From assembly GCA_910584545.1 (NCBI GenBank), contig CAJUBC010000039.1, positions 1 through 23,252 on the forward strand: DNA of 23,252 bases, given 5' to 3'. The notes under the pieces are model-generated. The model searched no databases and was not told the origin of the DNA. It saw only the letters and a program-made list of their open reading frames with translations. Source of the stretch: an uncultured Muribaculaceae bacterium (GTDB taxonomy: Bacteria; Bacteroidota; Bacteroidia; Bacteroidales; Muribaculaceae). The position numbers were made by a program, and so were the translations under genes. Positions within the stretch are counted from its first letter, which is position 1, and every line of letters starts with the position of its first letter. This document shows, one piece after another, positions 1 to 6,718 of this stretch.

Positions 1-328
1 TACTCGCCCTTTTCTAATAGGCGACTACCTCAGCGTGTCCGCTGAACAGTTACCGCGCTATAGGTTCAGTATGGTTGGGCGAAAGCGGCGTATCCTCTCC
101 CTCCTTCTCTACTTGTGATCGGTAATTTTGTATCGACAAAACCGGAAAAGTCAAATCGACATGTAACCCCGTTACCCCTCCTGTCCTCCCACCCTTGGTA
201 CAGGCGGCATTCCAATGGGTGTGGCTTTCTCAAAATTTTTCTGAAATTTTCCATGAAGGGGCCAGGTGTTCAGAGGTGCTATTTTATTCATGCCGAGGAC
301 ATCTGTTACCGCTTCCAAGTATGTCGCT
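1..328. other. Left-edge intergenic region with clustered inverted repeats
   Basis: I see no convincing gene here. The first 70 bases hold three short inverted repeats: TCGCC/GGCGA at 4-8 and 20-24, CAGCG/CGCTG at 31-35 and 40-44, and CTGAAC/GTTCAG at 42-47 and 64-69. The last two overlap, so they are alternative pairings. A minus-strand reading frame of 62 codons (66-254) starts with MENFRKILRKPHPLE but has no recognisable domain or promoter, so I do not call it. No T-rich terminator is visible just downstream of the gene that ends at 329, so that transcript may continue to the left. Confidence 0.4.
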
Positions 329-1108
329 TTATTCTTTTATGTTATTCTGTCGCAGTCGGGCGAGGAAGTGGTCAATTTCGGATTGGTCACGTGTATTGCG
401 CAGATATCCGTTCTTCTCAAACCAAGGATTCATTTCATTGGTGACAATGCCGAGTTTTTCAAACAGACCTCTGAAAGTATAAACATAGTGGTCGTTGACG
501 AACCAACCTATATAAAGTCGGTCATGGTCGAGCCAAATGTCAAGGTCGATGGGATAGCGGAAGGTTGATGGTACATTCAGTTTCTTCTCAGCTTCCGCAA
601 GTGTAGGCAAGACGGCTTTTCTGATTAGGGCTAATTCTTCGCTGCCATCATCGTAGAAGAAACACCGTCGAGGATTCTTCGCATTCATCCCTATCAGATT
701 CCGCGAAAGGTAGTAACGCACTCTCCAAGCTGAATAGCCGTCATGGTAATATGCCGCGTCCAGTATAGCGTATCTTTCGGAAATGGTGGAGAAGGCTCGG
801 TAGTTCTGCCGTTGAGCGAACCAACGATATGCGCTTATATTCTCGAAGAGGTGCCAGTCGATGAAGCGGAAGAGTTTGACATAATGCCGTGGCGGATTCG
901 GACTCTCCTCAAATCGCCACTCTGAAATGCTGAACTTCTCGGTTAGATGGAAGATTAGCCAGTTGGGGATGTTGAAGACAAGTATGGCATTTCTCTCATG
1001 GTCGATTGCGTAAATATAGTGAGCGTGGTTTAACCAGTTTGCCACCTCAACCTCCTTGGTCGATTCTGCTTCAACGGATAGCGTAAGGTAGTTATGAATA
1101 TGCTCCAT
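329..1108 (-). CDS. Hypothetical protein, 259 aa, last gene of the NADAR operon
   Basis: I do not recognise this family. The protein is soluble-looking, with no signal peptide and no membrane span, and is rich in aromatic residues (for example the stretch WLDHDRLYIGWFVNDHYVY near residues 195-213). It starts MEHIHNYLTLSV and ends with a charged tail, LARLRQNNIKE. It lies 86 nt downstream of another unknown gene of almost the same size, and both lie downstream of a NADAR gene on the same strand, so co-transcription is likely. Both unknown proteins have a similar late segment (FEKLGIVTN here, FKEAGISTN in the neighbour), which hints at distant kinship or shared structure but proves nothing. The reading frame is open throughout and its base composition matches its neighbours, so a real gene is likely. 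The function is unknown. Confidence 0.75.
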   Translation of the reverse strand: MEHIHNYLTLSVEAESTKEVEVANWLNHAHYIYAIDHERNAILVFNIPNWLIFHLTEKFSISEWRFEESPNPPRHYVKLFRFIDWHLFENISAYRWFAQRQNYRAFSTISERYAILDAAYYHDGYSAWRVRYYLSRNLIGMNAKNPRRCFFYDDGSEELALIRKAVLPTLAEAEKKLNVPSTFRYPIDLDIWLDHDRLYIGWFVNDHYVYTFRGLFEKLGIVTNEMNPWFEKNGYLRNTRDQSEIDHFLARLRQNNIKE

Positions 1109-1135
1109 ATAATAATGTGTCGTTTGGGTAAGTTA

Positions 1136-1169
1136 ATTGGGCTGCGCTGAAGAGGACACGCAACCCAAT
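1136..1169 (-). other. Hairpin in the gap between the two unknown genes
   Basis: ATTGGGCTGCG (1136-1146) faces CGCAACCCAAT (1159-1169) across a 12-nt loop. The stem is 11 bp with one C/A mismatch. It fills most of the 86-nt gap between the 260-aa and 259-aa genes. No run of T follows it on the minus strand, so a terminator is unlikely. An mRNA processing or stability element that sets different levels for the two genes is an inference. Confidence 0.45.
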
Positions 1170-1194
1170 CTCCGTCGTTTGTGGTGAGCGCGGA

Positions 1195-1977
1195 TTATTT
1201 CTCTATGATGGTGAAATATTCACTCAACTTTGGGCAAGCCTTAAGCATTACCTCAAAGAAACGTACCACTTCTTCAGATGTGGTGGGATTGGTTGATATA
1301 CCCGCTTCTTTGAACCAGTTGATGAAGAACCATTGAAAGCGTTCCTTCTCTGCGAATGTCGGGCCACGGTCGCCAACCTCTGCCCATTGGGGCGTTTCCC
1401 AACCAGTGCCGAAATACAGACTGTTTACGACACCAGTTTTGTGGTCTATCGAAATATGGAATCGGAGGGCGAACCAGTCGTTATCAGATTGACCGAGGCA
1501 ATCAATGATGAAATCCTTAAGGATTTCCAAACCCTCGTTACTCTGAGGATTGCAGATTATTACTAACTTCATTGGCGTATAATTTGGTGGTATTTGGTAC
1601 GATGTGAATGTCAAATGTTGTCCGAGCTGAGGAATGTGTTCGCGTAGGTAGAGGAAGGTCTTCACAATTTCATCTCCGAAAAATGGATTTAATCTGACAG
1701 CGTTTTGCTCGGAGTATCGGTATAGCCTTCCATTGAGACCTATGGCGCGGCTAAAAGTCATTCGCTGTCCGAGTCTCTTTGCCTCTTCCTTGTTCATCTG
1801 CCATCCAGTGCGCATTTCAGCTACTTGATTAAGGCTGTCGAGTGTGAGAGTGACGTGAATGTAGATTGGACTTTCCATGTTTGTCTCGGATTCGAGGAAG
1901 CGGGCTATTGCTTCCTCAACTAACTCCTTCTTGTCGGGCGGTATGCGCACAGAGCAAGCGCACTTATATAATTCCAT
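1195..1977 (-). CDS. Hypothetical protein, 260 aa, middle gene of the NADAR operon
   Basis: I do not recognise this family. The protein starts MELYKCACSVRIPPDKKELV and has no signal peptide or membrane span. Strand-like, hydrophobic stretches (IYIHVTLTLDSL, MKLVIICNP) alternate with helices, suggesting an alpha/beta fold. The start lies 19 nt after the stop of the NADAR gene, so the two are almost certainly in one transcript. The length is close to that of the next gene (259 aa), and both carry a similar late motif (FKEAGISTN / FEKLGIVTN). By context it may work with the NADAR protein, whose family acts on ADP-ribosylated or related N-glycosidic substrates. That link is inference only. I looked for DarT-type ADP-ribosyltransferase motifs and did not see them. 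Confidence 0.75.
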   Translation of the reverse strand: MELYKCACSVRIPPDKKELVEEAIARFLESETNMESPIYIHVTLTLDSLNQVAEMRTGWQMNKEEAKRLGQRMTFSRAIGLNGRLYRYSEQNAVRLNPFFGDEIVKTFLYLREHIPQLGQHLTFTSYQIPPNYTPMKLVIICNPQSNEGLEILKDFIIDCLGQSDNDWFALRFHISIDHKTGVVNSLYFGTGWETPQWAEVGDRGPTFAEKERFQWFFINWFKEAGISTNPTTSEEVVRFFEVMLKACPKLSEYFTIIEK

Positions 1978-1996
1978 AAGCGTGAAATATTGGTGA

Positions 1997-2761
1997 TTAG
2001 AATGTTAGACGATTGCCAAAGATGGTGATATTGGCTGAGTTGAGGTGTGCGCGGTCGATAGGAGGCTCAATGCCTTCTAACAGACAGCGACGGCAAATCA
2101 TAAGGATTTTGCCCATGTTATTCTGCCCGACAAACTCACCTATATTGCGAATTTTGTTGGTTTCAATGTTGATTTTGAGGTTGATAGCCTTCTTAGTAAG
2201 ATTGGCTTCACTCCATCGCTTGATGCGCTGCGCAAGTCGTCTGCGCTCGGCAATCAATTCGGGATTCTTACAGCCCCAAATCTGAGCCGTGCCGCCAGTG
2301 TCACGAGTGGTCTCCTCCACCAATATCACTCCTTCGGAAATGGATAACAGCTTGTCTCTGAACGCTTCACTGCCAATGCACTTCTGCCATACTACATACA
2401 GCATCCACTGCAAGCGGAATGTCGGGAAGTCCTCACGGACATGTGCCTTATACTTCGACTTAATGAAACGCTTGGCTGCGTAACCGCTTGTCTGTGAGCG
2501 AAGTTCATGCTGAATGGCTTCATCGGCAAACTCTCCGCAAAGGTATAACTGTTCTGAGGATGCCCAGTTGACCCCAGCAAACTCAAACGGATATCCCCCT
2601 GCCATATTGCTGAGTCTCATTTCAATACCCTCGACAATATCAGTAACCTTCTTGAAGCACCATACGGGTAGTTCAGACGCGACCAGTCGCTCCTCACGAC
2701 CCAATGACGCGAAGAGTTCAGAAACGGAGGATGAAGTCGAAAGATAAGTCGGATTGCTCAT
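1997..2761 (-). CDS. NADAR-family protein (YbiA/DUF1768-like N-glycosidase fold)
   Basis: Family features are visible in the expected order: RLSNMAGGYPFEFAGVNW (about 49-66), the conserved Glu in ASSEQ (E70), AAKRF (95-99), ILVEETTRD (146-154), the Trp of IWGC (W162) and GQNNMGKILMICRRC (212-226). YbiA-type members are about 160 residues; this one has 254. The extra length is an N-terminal extension of about 45 residues and a basic insert of about 45 residues between the WG motif and the GQNNMGK motif. Known NADAR proteins hydrolyse N-glycosidic bonds in riboflavin intermediates, and some remove ADP-ribose from guanine in DNA as antitoxins of DarT toxins. Which applies here cannot be told. 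It is first in a three-gene operon with two unknown genes, behind a folded leader. The family call is fairly sure; the substrate is open. Confidence 0.8.
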   Translation of the reverse strand: MSNPTYLSTSSSVSELFASLGREERLVASELPVWCFKKVTDIVEGIEMRLSNMAGGYPFEFAGVNWASSEQLYLCGEFADEAIQHELRSQTSGYAAKRFIKSKYKAHVREDFPTFRLQWMLYVVWQKCIGSEAFRDKLLSISEGVILVEETTRDTGGTAQIWGCKNPELIAERRRLAQRIKRWSEANLTKKAINLKINIETNKIRNIGEFVGQNNMGKILMICRRCLLEGIEPPIDRAHLNSANITIFGNRLTF

Positions 2762-2886
2762 AACTCTTTATTTTATAGTTTATTACTATCGTGTCTGGAT
2801 TTCTCCTACCACCGTGGACTGTCATGTAAGTCTCGGTTGGTGCAGCCTCAAGGCTGACTCTTGACACTGAGGGATTCTCCCTCTTC
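2762..2886 (-). promoter_or_regulatory. Folded 5' leader of the NADAR operon, riboswitch-like
   Basis: The RNA inferred from the promoter at 2893-2925 would start near 2886 and run about 125 nt to the NADAR start codon. By eye it holds a 5' hairpin (GAGGGA 2869-2874 with TCCCTC 2878-2883). A closing stem, GTGTC (2791-2795) with GACAC (2863-2867), encloses three hairpins: CAGCC/GGCTG at 2843-2856, an interrupted 8-bp stem at 2811-2837, and GGA/TCC around a GAAA loop at 2797-2806. It matches no riboswitch class I can name. A minus-strand frame of 35 codons (2718-2825) starts inside it and overlaps the NADAR start in another frame; I regard that as less likely to matter than the RNA fold. Confidence 0.5.
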
Positions 2887-2892
2887 AGACCA

Positions 2893-2925
2893 CAAAGTTA
2901 CAACATCGACATACCCCTTGTCAAG
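2893..2925 (-). promoter_or_regulatory. Bacteroidetes-type promoter of the NADAR operon
   Basis: On the minus strand a CTTG (2925-2922) within CTTGAC is followed after 21 nt by TAACTTTG (2900-2893). This fits the TTTG-N19-21-TAnnTTTG pattern of the primary sigma factor of Bacteroidetes, with one change in the -33 box. It predicts a transcript start near 2886, immediately ahead of the first leader hairpin. Confidence 0.65.
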
Positions 2926-2982
2926 TTTTGAGTGTTAAAAATTGATAAGATGATGGTAGTAATAAATGATAGGCATACAAAC

Positions 2983-3008
2983 AAAAAAGAGGAGACCGAA
3001 GCCTCCTC
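2983..3008 (-). terminator. Intrinsic terminator of the zinc-ribbon operon
   Basis: Minus-strand GAGGAGGC, TTCG loop, GTCTCCTC, then TTTTTTG. The 8-bp stem contains one G-U pair and is closed by the very stable C(UUCG)G loop. It begins 15 nt after the stop codon of the WG-repeat gene. Confidence 0.85.
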
Positions 3009-3023
3009 CCTTTAGTTAAAATT

Positions 3024-4544
3024 TCAATATTCGGAGTTCTTCTCTGTAAAATAGAATGTTGCATTTACAGATACTTTTTGTCTTCCATATCCCCACGGAT
3101 TCTCAAGAGCAATATAGAATTTTTCCCCTCCATAGATTGAAAATTCCCCTGAAGTTTTCAAATTGACAGTGTTCCAATAGCCGTTACGTGCGATATGTAA
3201 AACTGTATATTGCCAACCATCTTTAGGTGATACTTCGTAACGCTTAAATACATAGACTTGATTTTCAGGGACTATTATAGTAGAAGTTGCGAGTCTATCC
3301 AAGCTTCCTACTCCACTACCACCGAGACCGACACTTGAAGACCTATTGGAAATTCTATGGTCATCCAATTCAGCACTTAAAGTGATTGTGACTGGTGTCC
3401 CTTCTCGTCTTTTTCGTTCCTCTTCCTCTTCTCGACGCACCTGCTCGTTATGTTCGTTCAAAAGAGTAGTCATCAATTCGTTCAGATGTTGTTCCATGGA
3501 TTTCTCCAGCTCGGGGGTAAGAGTGGTATTTCCATGCAGGTCGATGTAATATTGACACGTTTTTTCATAAGTGCCACCATACATTCCGTATGGGTATGAA
3601 TTAGCATCAATTATTTGCCATGTTACCAATTTCGCGCCATTGTCACATTCCACCGTATCACGAGCGATATTAACTGCGTAATCGTCAAATGCAACTTTCG
3701 TCTCAATTGGTGTAAGTACGTCCTTATAGGGAGTCGGAATGACATACGGGTGATAATTCGCCAGTTGGTAAGCCAAAGAGTCGTGAGCTTGGCTTATCTT
3801 ACCTTTGCTGTCAATCAGCACAATTTTATTTGATTCATATTCCTTACTCCACCCGCTTTCAGTACCTTCTCCTTCGAGCGAGAAAACTGCGGTGTTCCAC
3901 ACTGCACATTTACCATCTTTGAACGACGGTAATTTGTGGCTTTCGTCCTCCCATACTGCCCCCGCAGGAGCTTCGGTGAAGTAGTCGCCAGTAATAACGA
4001 ATTCGCCTTTTTTATTGATGAAGCCCACTCGTTTGTTCCATAACTTTTTGTCTTTCTCGCTGCCGTCATCGACAACACAAGCTAACCCTTCCGAGAACTG
4101 ACCAGGAGGGAAAGCATCCGAGAACTGACATGGAATAACTTCCTCTCCTTGGAGGTTGATGTAACCCCATTTACCGTCTCGACGGACAGCCGCCATTCCT
4201 TCTGAGAATGCATCTATTTGGTCGTATCTCTGAAGAGCTTGTGTAAATTCGGGAGTTATTTTCAGTGTCTGAGTTCCTCCCAAAGTCTTACCCCATCCAA
4301 AGAAAAGAACTACCCCTAAGGACAGAGCCACAACCAATATTGCTGCAATAGAAATCCACAATACCTTGCGAGGTTTCTTTGGTGACGGCTGAGATTGTTC
4401 TGATACGGTCTTTTTAGATTGAGTCGAAGAATTATCAGCGGGATGGATTTCTCCTTGGAACTCACTCGGACAGCCGCAATGCGGACACTCGGTAGCGTGG
4501 TCGGACATCTTGCCGCCACATTCTTTACAAGTTGTCAGTGCCAT
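3024..4544 (-). CDS. Zinc-ribbon membrane protein with WG repeats, 506 aa
   Basis: The N-terminus is a zinc ribbon with cysteines C6, C9, C20 and C23 (CKECG...CPHCG), then a low-complexity Ser/Lys linker, then one membrane span at about 61-83. Next come two WG-type beta repeats at about 108-185, recognisable by FSEGMAAVRRDGKWGYINLQG and FSEGLACVVDDG. A charged helical stretch with EEEEERKRRE sits in the second half, and a beta-rich C-terminal domain ends the protein. A cytosolic zinc ribbon and an extracytoplasmic WG part is the likely topology. WG repeats are assumed to bind protein or surface ligands; the function here is unknown. It is the last gene of a four-gene operon, 10 nt after its neighbour, and its zinc ribbon closely matches those of the two genes before it. 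Confidence 0.85.
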   Translation of the reverse strand: MALTTCKECGGKMSDHATECPHCGCPSEFQGEIHPADNSSTQSKKTVSEQSQPSPKKPRKVLWISIAAILVVALSLGVVLFFGWGKTLGGTQTLKITPEFTQALQRYDQIDAFSEGMAAVRRDGKWGYINLQGEEVIPCQFSDAFPPGQFSEGLACVVDDGSEKDKKLWNKRVGFINKKGEFVITGDYFTEAPAGAVWEDESHKLPSFKDGKCAVWNTAVFSLEGEGTESGWSKEYESNKIVLIDSKGKISQAHDSLAYQLANYHPYVIPTPYKDVLTPIETKVAFDDYAVNIARDTVECDNGAKLVTWQIIDANSYPYGMYGGTYEKTCQYYIDLHGNTTLTPELEKSMEQHLNELMTTLLNEHNEQVRREEEEERKRREGTPVTITLSAELDDHRISNRSSSVGLGGSGVGSLDRLATSTIIVPENQVYVFKRYEVSPKDGWQYTVLHIARNGYWNTVNLKTSGEFSIYGGEKFYIALENPWGYGRQKVSVNATFYFTEKNSEY

Positions 4545-4554
4545 AATTTATCAT

Positions 4555-5403
4555 TTATATACAGCCAAAACAAATTGTTACGCTGTTATCTTTCAGCTCT
4601 ATTATGCAGTTGTAATTTTCATGGTAATAATCAAACGAGTCCGCATTTTCCAAGGGGATTCGCAGATACTTGGTGTCGCCTTCAGTGTATTTCTGTGTGT
4701 ATCCTAACCTTTGGCAACTTTCAAGGAATTTGTCCATTTGCTCTTTGACACAAAAGTAAATGGTGTATCCACCGCATTCACCATCATTGAATACAACCTT
4801 GCTCCATAAGTCCGTGTCATCGAGATTGTGAAACCGTTTCTCATACGTTTGGATTGCGTAGTTGTCATAGTCTCCACCTTCGCCTTCCCGTGTTCCTCTC
4901 TTGGTATCGGTCTTCTGATAGCCCAATTTTTCTAATGTTTTAGTAATATTGTCTTTGAAACACGGCACATCATAGCTACCATCTCCCCATTCCATAGGTT
5001 TGCGTTCTATGAAAATGTTTATATCTACTAAGCCATTGACAAAATCAGCTCTCTCAATAGAATCCTGTCGTAGAGCTGAATTCGCCACGGTTTCTTTGGC
5101 GGCTGCGATAGAATCCAATTGATGTAGTTGGCTTAATTCCGCATTTTGTTTGGGTTCTTCATTCTTATGGTAAAGATATACTGTCGAAAGTAAAACAACA
5201 ATTATGGCAAACACTGCCACAAGCCATATCCATAATTTATGACTGTGTTCTTTTTTACTGGGAGTGTCTTTCGGATTTGATTCTAATAGAACATCATTAT
5301 TAACGGAATCTTGATTTTTTGTAAAATCAGCTCCGCATTTCGGACATTTTCGGGCATGTTCGGATATCTGCTGACCGCATTTGGGGCATTGAATCAGAGC
5401 CAT
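4555..5403 (-). CDS. Zinc-ribbon single-span membrane protein, 282 aa
   Basis: The zinc ribbon has cysteines C6, C9, C20 and C23 (CPKCG...CPKCG) at exactly the spacing of its two neighbours, followed by a polar linker and a membrane span at about 57-78 (LWIWLVAVFAIIVVLLSTVY). The rest, about 200 residues, is predicted to be outside the cytoplasm. It begins with a helix-prone polar stretch (QLHQLDSIAAAKETV) and ends in a mixed alpha/beta part rich in aromatic and acidic residues. I do not recognise that domain. It starts 3 nt after the stop of the DUF805 gene and is followed after 10 nt by the WG-repeat gene, so co-expression is very likely. The shared ribbon suggests that the three proteins see a common cytosolic partner or assemble together; this is inference. 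Confidence 0.82.
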   Translation of the reverse strand: MALIQCPKCGQQISEHARKCPKCGADFTKNQDSVNNDVLLESNPKDTPSKKEHSHKLWIWLVAVFAIIVVLLSTVYLYHKNEEPKQNAELSQLHQLDSIAAAKETVANSALRQDSIERADFVNGLVDINIFIERKPMEWGDGSYDVPCFKDNITKTLEKLGYQKTDTKRGTREGEGGDYDNYAIQTYEKRFHNLDDTDLWSKVVFNDGECGGYTIYFCVKEQMDKFLESCQRLGYTQKYTEGDTKYLRIPLENADSFDYYHENYNCIIELKDNSVTICFGCI

Positions 5404-5406
5404 AGC

Positions 5407-5934
5407 TTAAAGAAGATTTATTGCAGGATTGGGAGAACCGTACTGGTTAACTCCTTCATCCGAGCGTTTGAGAAAAAGGAAAATACAAGCTATCGGGCAG
5501 ATGCACCACCATCCACACTTGCCAATATCGTGCATTCGACGAATGCCTACACCTATCATTGGCAGAAGTAATATAAAAGCTGCCAAGCCGCCAGTGAAAC
5601 CACCCACCAGCCAGCAGATGAGGTTAAACGACCAAAATTCCCTTCGAGAAGCGCGTCCAGTAAAACAAGCATATTTTTTGAATGCTTCCCATCCTATCAC
5701 ACCGCACTCGTAGAAATACTGCGCCCAGTCTGCTTGAAAGAATGGTATCGGCATTGGTGTAGGTTGTATCGGACTATTGGTGAGGATTGATACAGTGTGT
5801 GGCTCCTCGGTCGTTGGCGAAGCGGGTGCAGATGGAGGAGTGGCTTCATGTATAATGGGGCAACCACATTCGGGACAGACATTTCTGTCTGCCCCGACGA
5901 TTGCTCCACAGTCTGGACATTTGGTCTGCGTCAT
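5407..5934 (-). CDS. Zinc-ribbon DUF805 membrane protein, 175 aa
   Basis: I start this gene at the ATG at 5934, giving MTQTKCPDCGAIVGADRNV. It then begins 4 nt after the preceding stop and places the zinc-ribbon cysteines at C6, C9, C20 and C23, as in the next two genes. The frame is open back to 6009, but that longer start would overlap the lipoprotein gene by about 70 nt and adds an unrelated Ser/Thr-rich stretch. After a Pro/Thr-rich linker comes a DUF805 domain: FTGRASRREFW, two hydrophobic segments (LICWLVGGFTGGLAAFILLL and WWCICPIACIFLFL), RRMHDIGKCGWW, and the closing DEGVNQYG. DUF805 proteins are small inner-membrane proteins of unknown role, so the function is open. Confidence 0.85.
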   Translation of the reverse strand: MTQTKCPDCGAIVGADRNVCPECGCPIIHEATPPSAPASPTTEEPHTVSILTNSPIQPTPMPIPFFQADWAQYFYECGVIGWEAFKKYACFTGRASRREFWSFNLICWLVGGFTGGLAAFILLLPMIGVGIRRMHDIGKCGWWCICPIACIFLFLKRSDEGVNQYGSPNPAINLL

Positions 5935-5938
5935 AGTC

Positions 5939-6469
5939 TCAGAGAATTTTGGTATAATCGCAGACGAGAGAGCCGTTGATGGTAACGGTCTTGTTGTCAT
6001 CATCGGCAAGTTTCAGATTCTCGAAATTAAGGGTGACGGTTTCACCTTTCACTTCTGAAACAGTTACCTTTCCGCTCTTGATTTCGTCGTATACAGTGCC
6101 GTACATTCCATCCGTTCCAGCACCTTCTATCATCTCCACATAGCCGTCGTTAAGAGTGAGAGTAGTACCCTTGGCAAGAGCTACGGAATTGGCTTCAAGT
6201 GAAATATGGGCGCGAGGGAAGAAATCGGTTTCTTCAGAGTTAGCAGGATAAAGTTCGGACTCAATCTTAATTCCGAGACTTGTTCCATAGTCGGTGACAG
6301 TGGAGTTTGCTCCAGTTGTAGAGTGTTCCTTGTAACCTTGACCGTTGATTGTGAGTGAGGCTTTGCCGTTGCCTCCATCGGGTTCGTCGTTGTCATCGCC
6401 GCATGATGTAAGCGCGAATGTCATTGTGGCAAATAGTGCCACGAAAAGGAGTGAAAGATACTTTTTCAT
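5939..6469 (-). CDS. Secreted lipoprotein, 176 aa, first gene of the zinc-ribbon operon
   Basis: A typical lipoprotein signal peptide is present: MKK, a hydrophobic core, then the lipobox LTSC with the lipidated cysteine at C23. The mature protein starts CGDDNDEPDGGNG, an acidic start of the kind that in Bacteroidetes is associated with surface export. The remaining 140 residues look like an all-beta fold (ASLTINGQGYKE, SLGIKIESELYP, VTLNFENLKL), consistent with a small adhesin-like or ligand-binding domain. I do not recognise a specific family. It is the first gene behind the long leader at 6470-6792, and the next gene starts 4 nt after its stop. An outer-membrane lipoprotein made with three inner-membrane zinc-ribbon proteins suggests an envelope-spanning function, which is inference. 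Confidence 0.85.
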   Translation of the reverse strand: MKKYLSLLFVALFATMTFALTSCGDDNDEPDGGNGKASLTINGQGYKEHSTTGANSTVTDYGTSLGIKIESELYPANSEETDFFPRAHISLEANSVALAKGTTLTLNDGYVEMIEGAGTDGMYGTVYDEIKSGKVTVSEVKGETVTLNFENLKLADDDNKTVTINGSLVCDYTKIL

Positions 6470-6511
6470 TGCAGAAAAGTTCGTCGCCCTTAGTGGCTCT
6501 GTCGGGCGGTT

Positions 6512-6528
6512 GGTGGTGATTCGTTAGT
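6512..6528 (-). repeat. Leader repeat element, copy B
   Basis: Minus-strand ACTAACGAATCACCACC, identical over 17 bases to copy A at 6719-6735. The match reaches a few bases further upstream (TCTGA) with a one-base insertion. It lies after the leader terminator and before the lipoprotein start. Confidence 0.9.
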
Positions 6529-6540
6529 TCAGAAGACACA

Positions 6541-6588
6541 TTAAAAAGAGTGAGCCACCTTAGCGTTTAATCTCACTAACGCGCTCAC
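6541..6588 (-). terminator. Intrinsic terminator inside the leader of the lipoprotein operon
   Basis: On the minus strand GTGAGCGCGTT (6588-6578) pairs with AACGC (6567-6563) and GCTCAC (6555-6550), leaving a 7-nt bulge on the 3' side. TCTTTTTAA follows directly. It lies about 70 nt before the first gene of the operon, so if it works it controls read-through into the operon. Its 5' arm lies within the inverted copy (6575-6591) of the repeat element. Confidence 0.6.
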
Positions 6589-6591
6589 CAC
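6575..6591 (+). repeat. Leader repeat element, inverted imperfect copy
   Basis: Plus-strand ACTAACGCGCTCACCAC. It matches the A and B elements as ACTAACG and TCACCAC with three bases (CGC) in place of two (AA) between them, but in opposite orientation, so in the RNA it can pair with A or with B. Confidence 0.8.
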
Positions 6592-6616
6592 AAGCGGAAG
6601 AAATAAGATGTTACGA

Positions 6617-6697
6617 TTACGGCAGCTCACCCAGTCTGCCGTATATATCGTGAACGATGTATATGCGCGACTGAGGGAACAGCGTCTTTCGCTTCAT
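6617..6697 (-). CDS. Possible leader peptide, 26 aa
   Basis: An ATG-to-TAA frame of 26 codons starting MKRKTLFPQSRIYIVHDIYG lies between repeat copy A and the leader terminator. It contains two hairpins in its own sequence, one near 6641-6665 and one at 6621-6640 (GGCAG/CTGCC), the second just before the stop codon. Its position is what a translated leader peptide of an attenuator would have. No run of one amino acid stands out, so a simple starvation sensor is not evident. It may be an untranslated chance frame. Confidence 0.35.
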   Translation of the reverse strand: MKRKTLFPQSRIYIVHDIYGRLGELP

Positions 6698-6718
6698 CTC
6701 TGATTTCTTACTATACGA

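Noticed and set aside
66..254. 62-codon minus-strand frame at the left edge
   Set aside because: No domain, no promoter and other frames are partly open as well; coding not supported.
329..2761. Standard DarT-NADAR toxin-antitoxin pair
   Set aside because: The two partner proteins lack recognisable DarT motifs.
5935..6009. Longer start for the DUF805 gene
   Set aside because: It would overlap the lipoprotein gene and break the shared C6/C9/C20/C23 zinc-ribbon layout; the ATG at 5934 is better.
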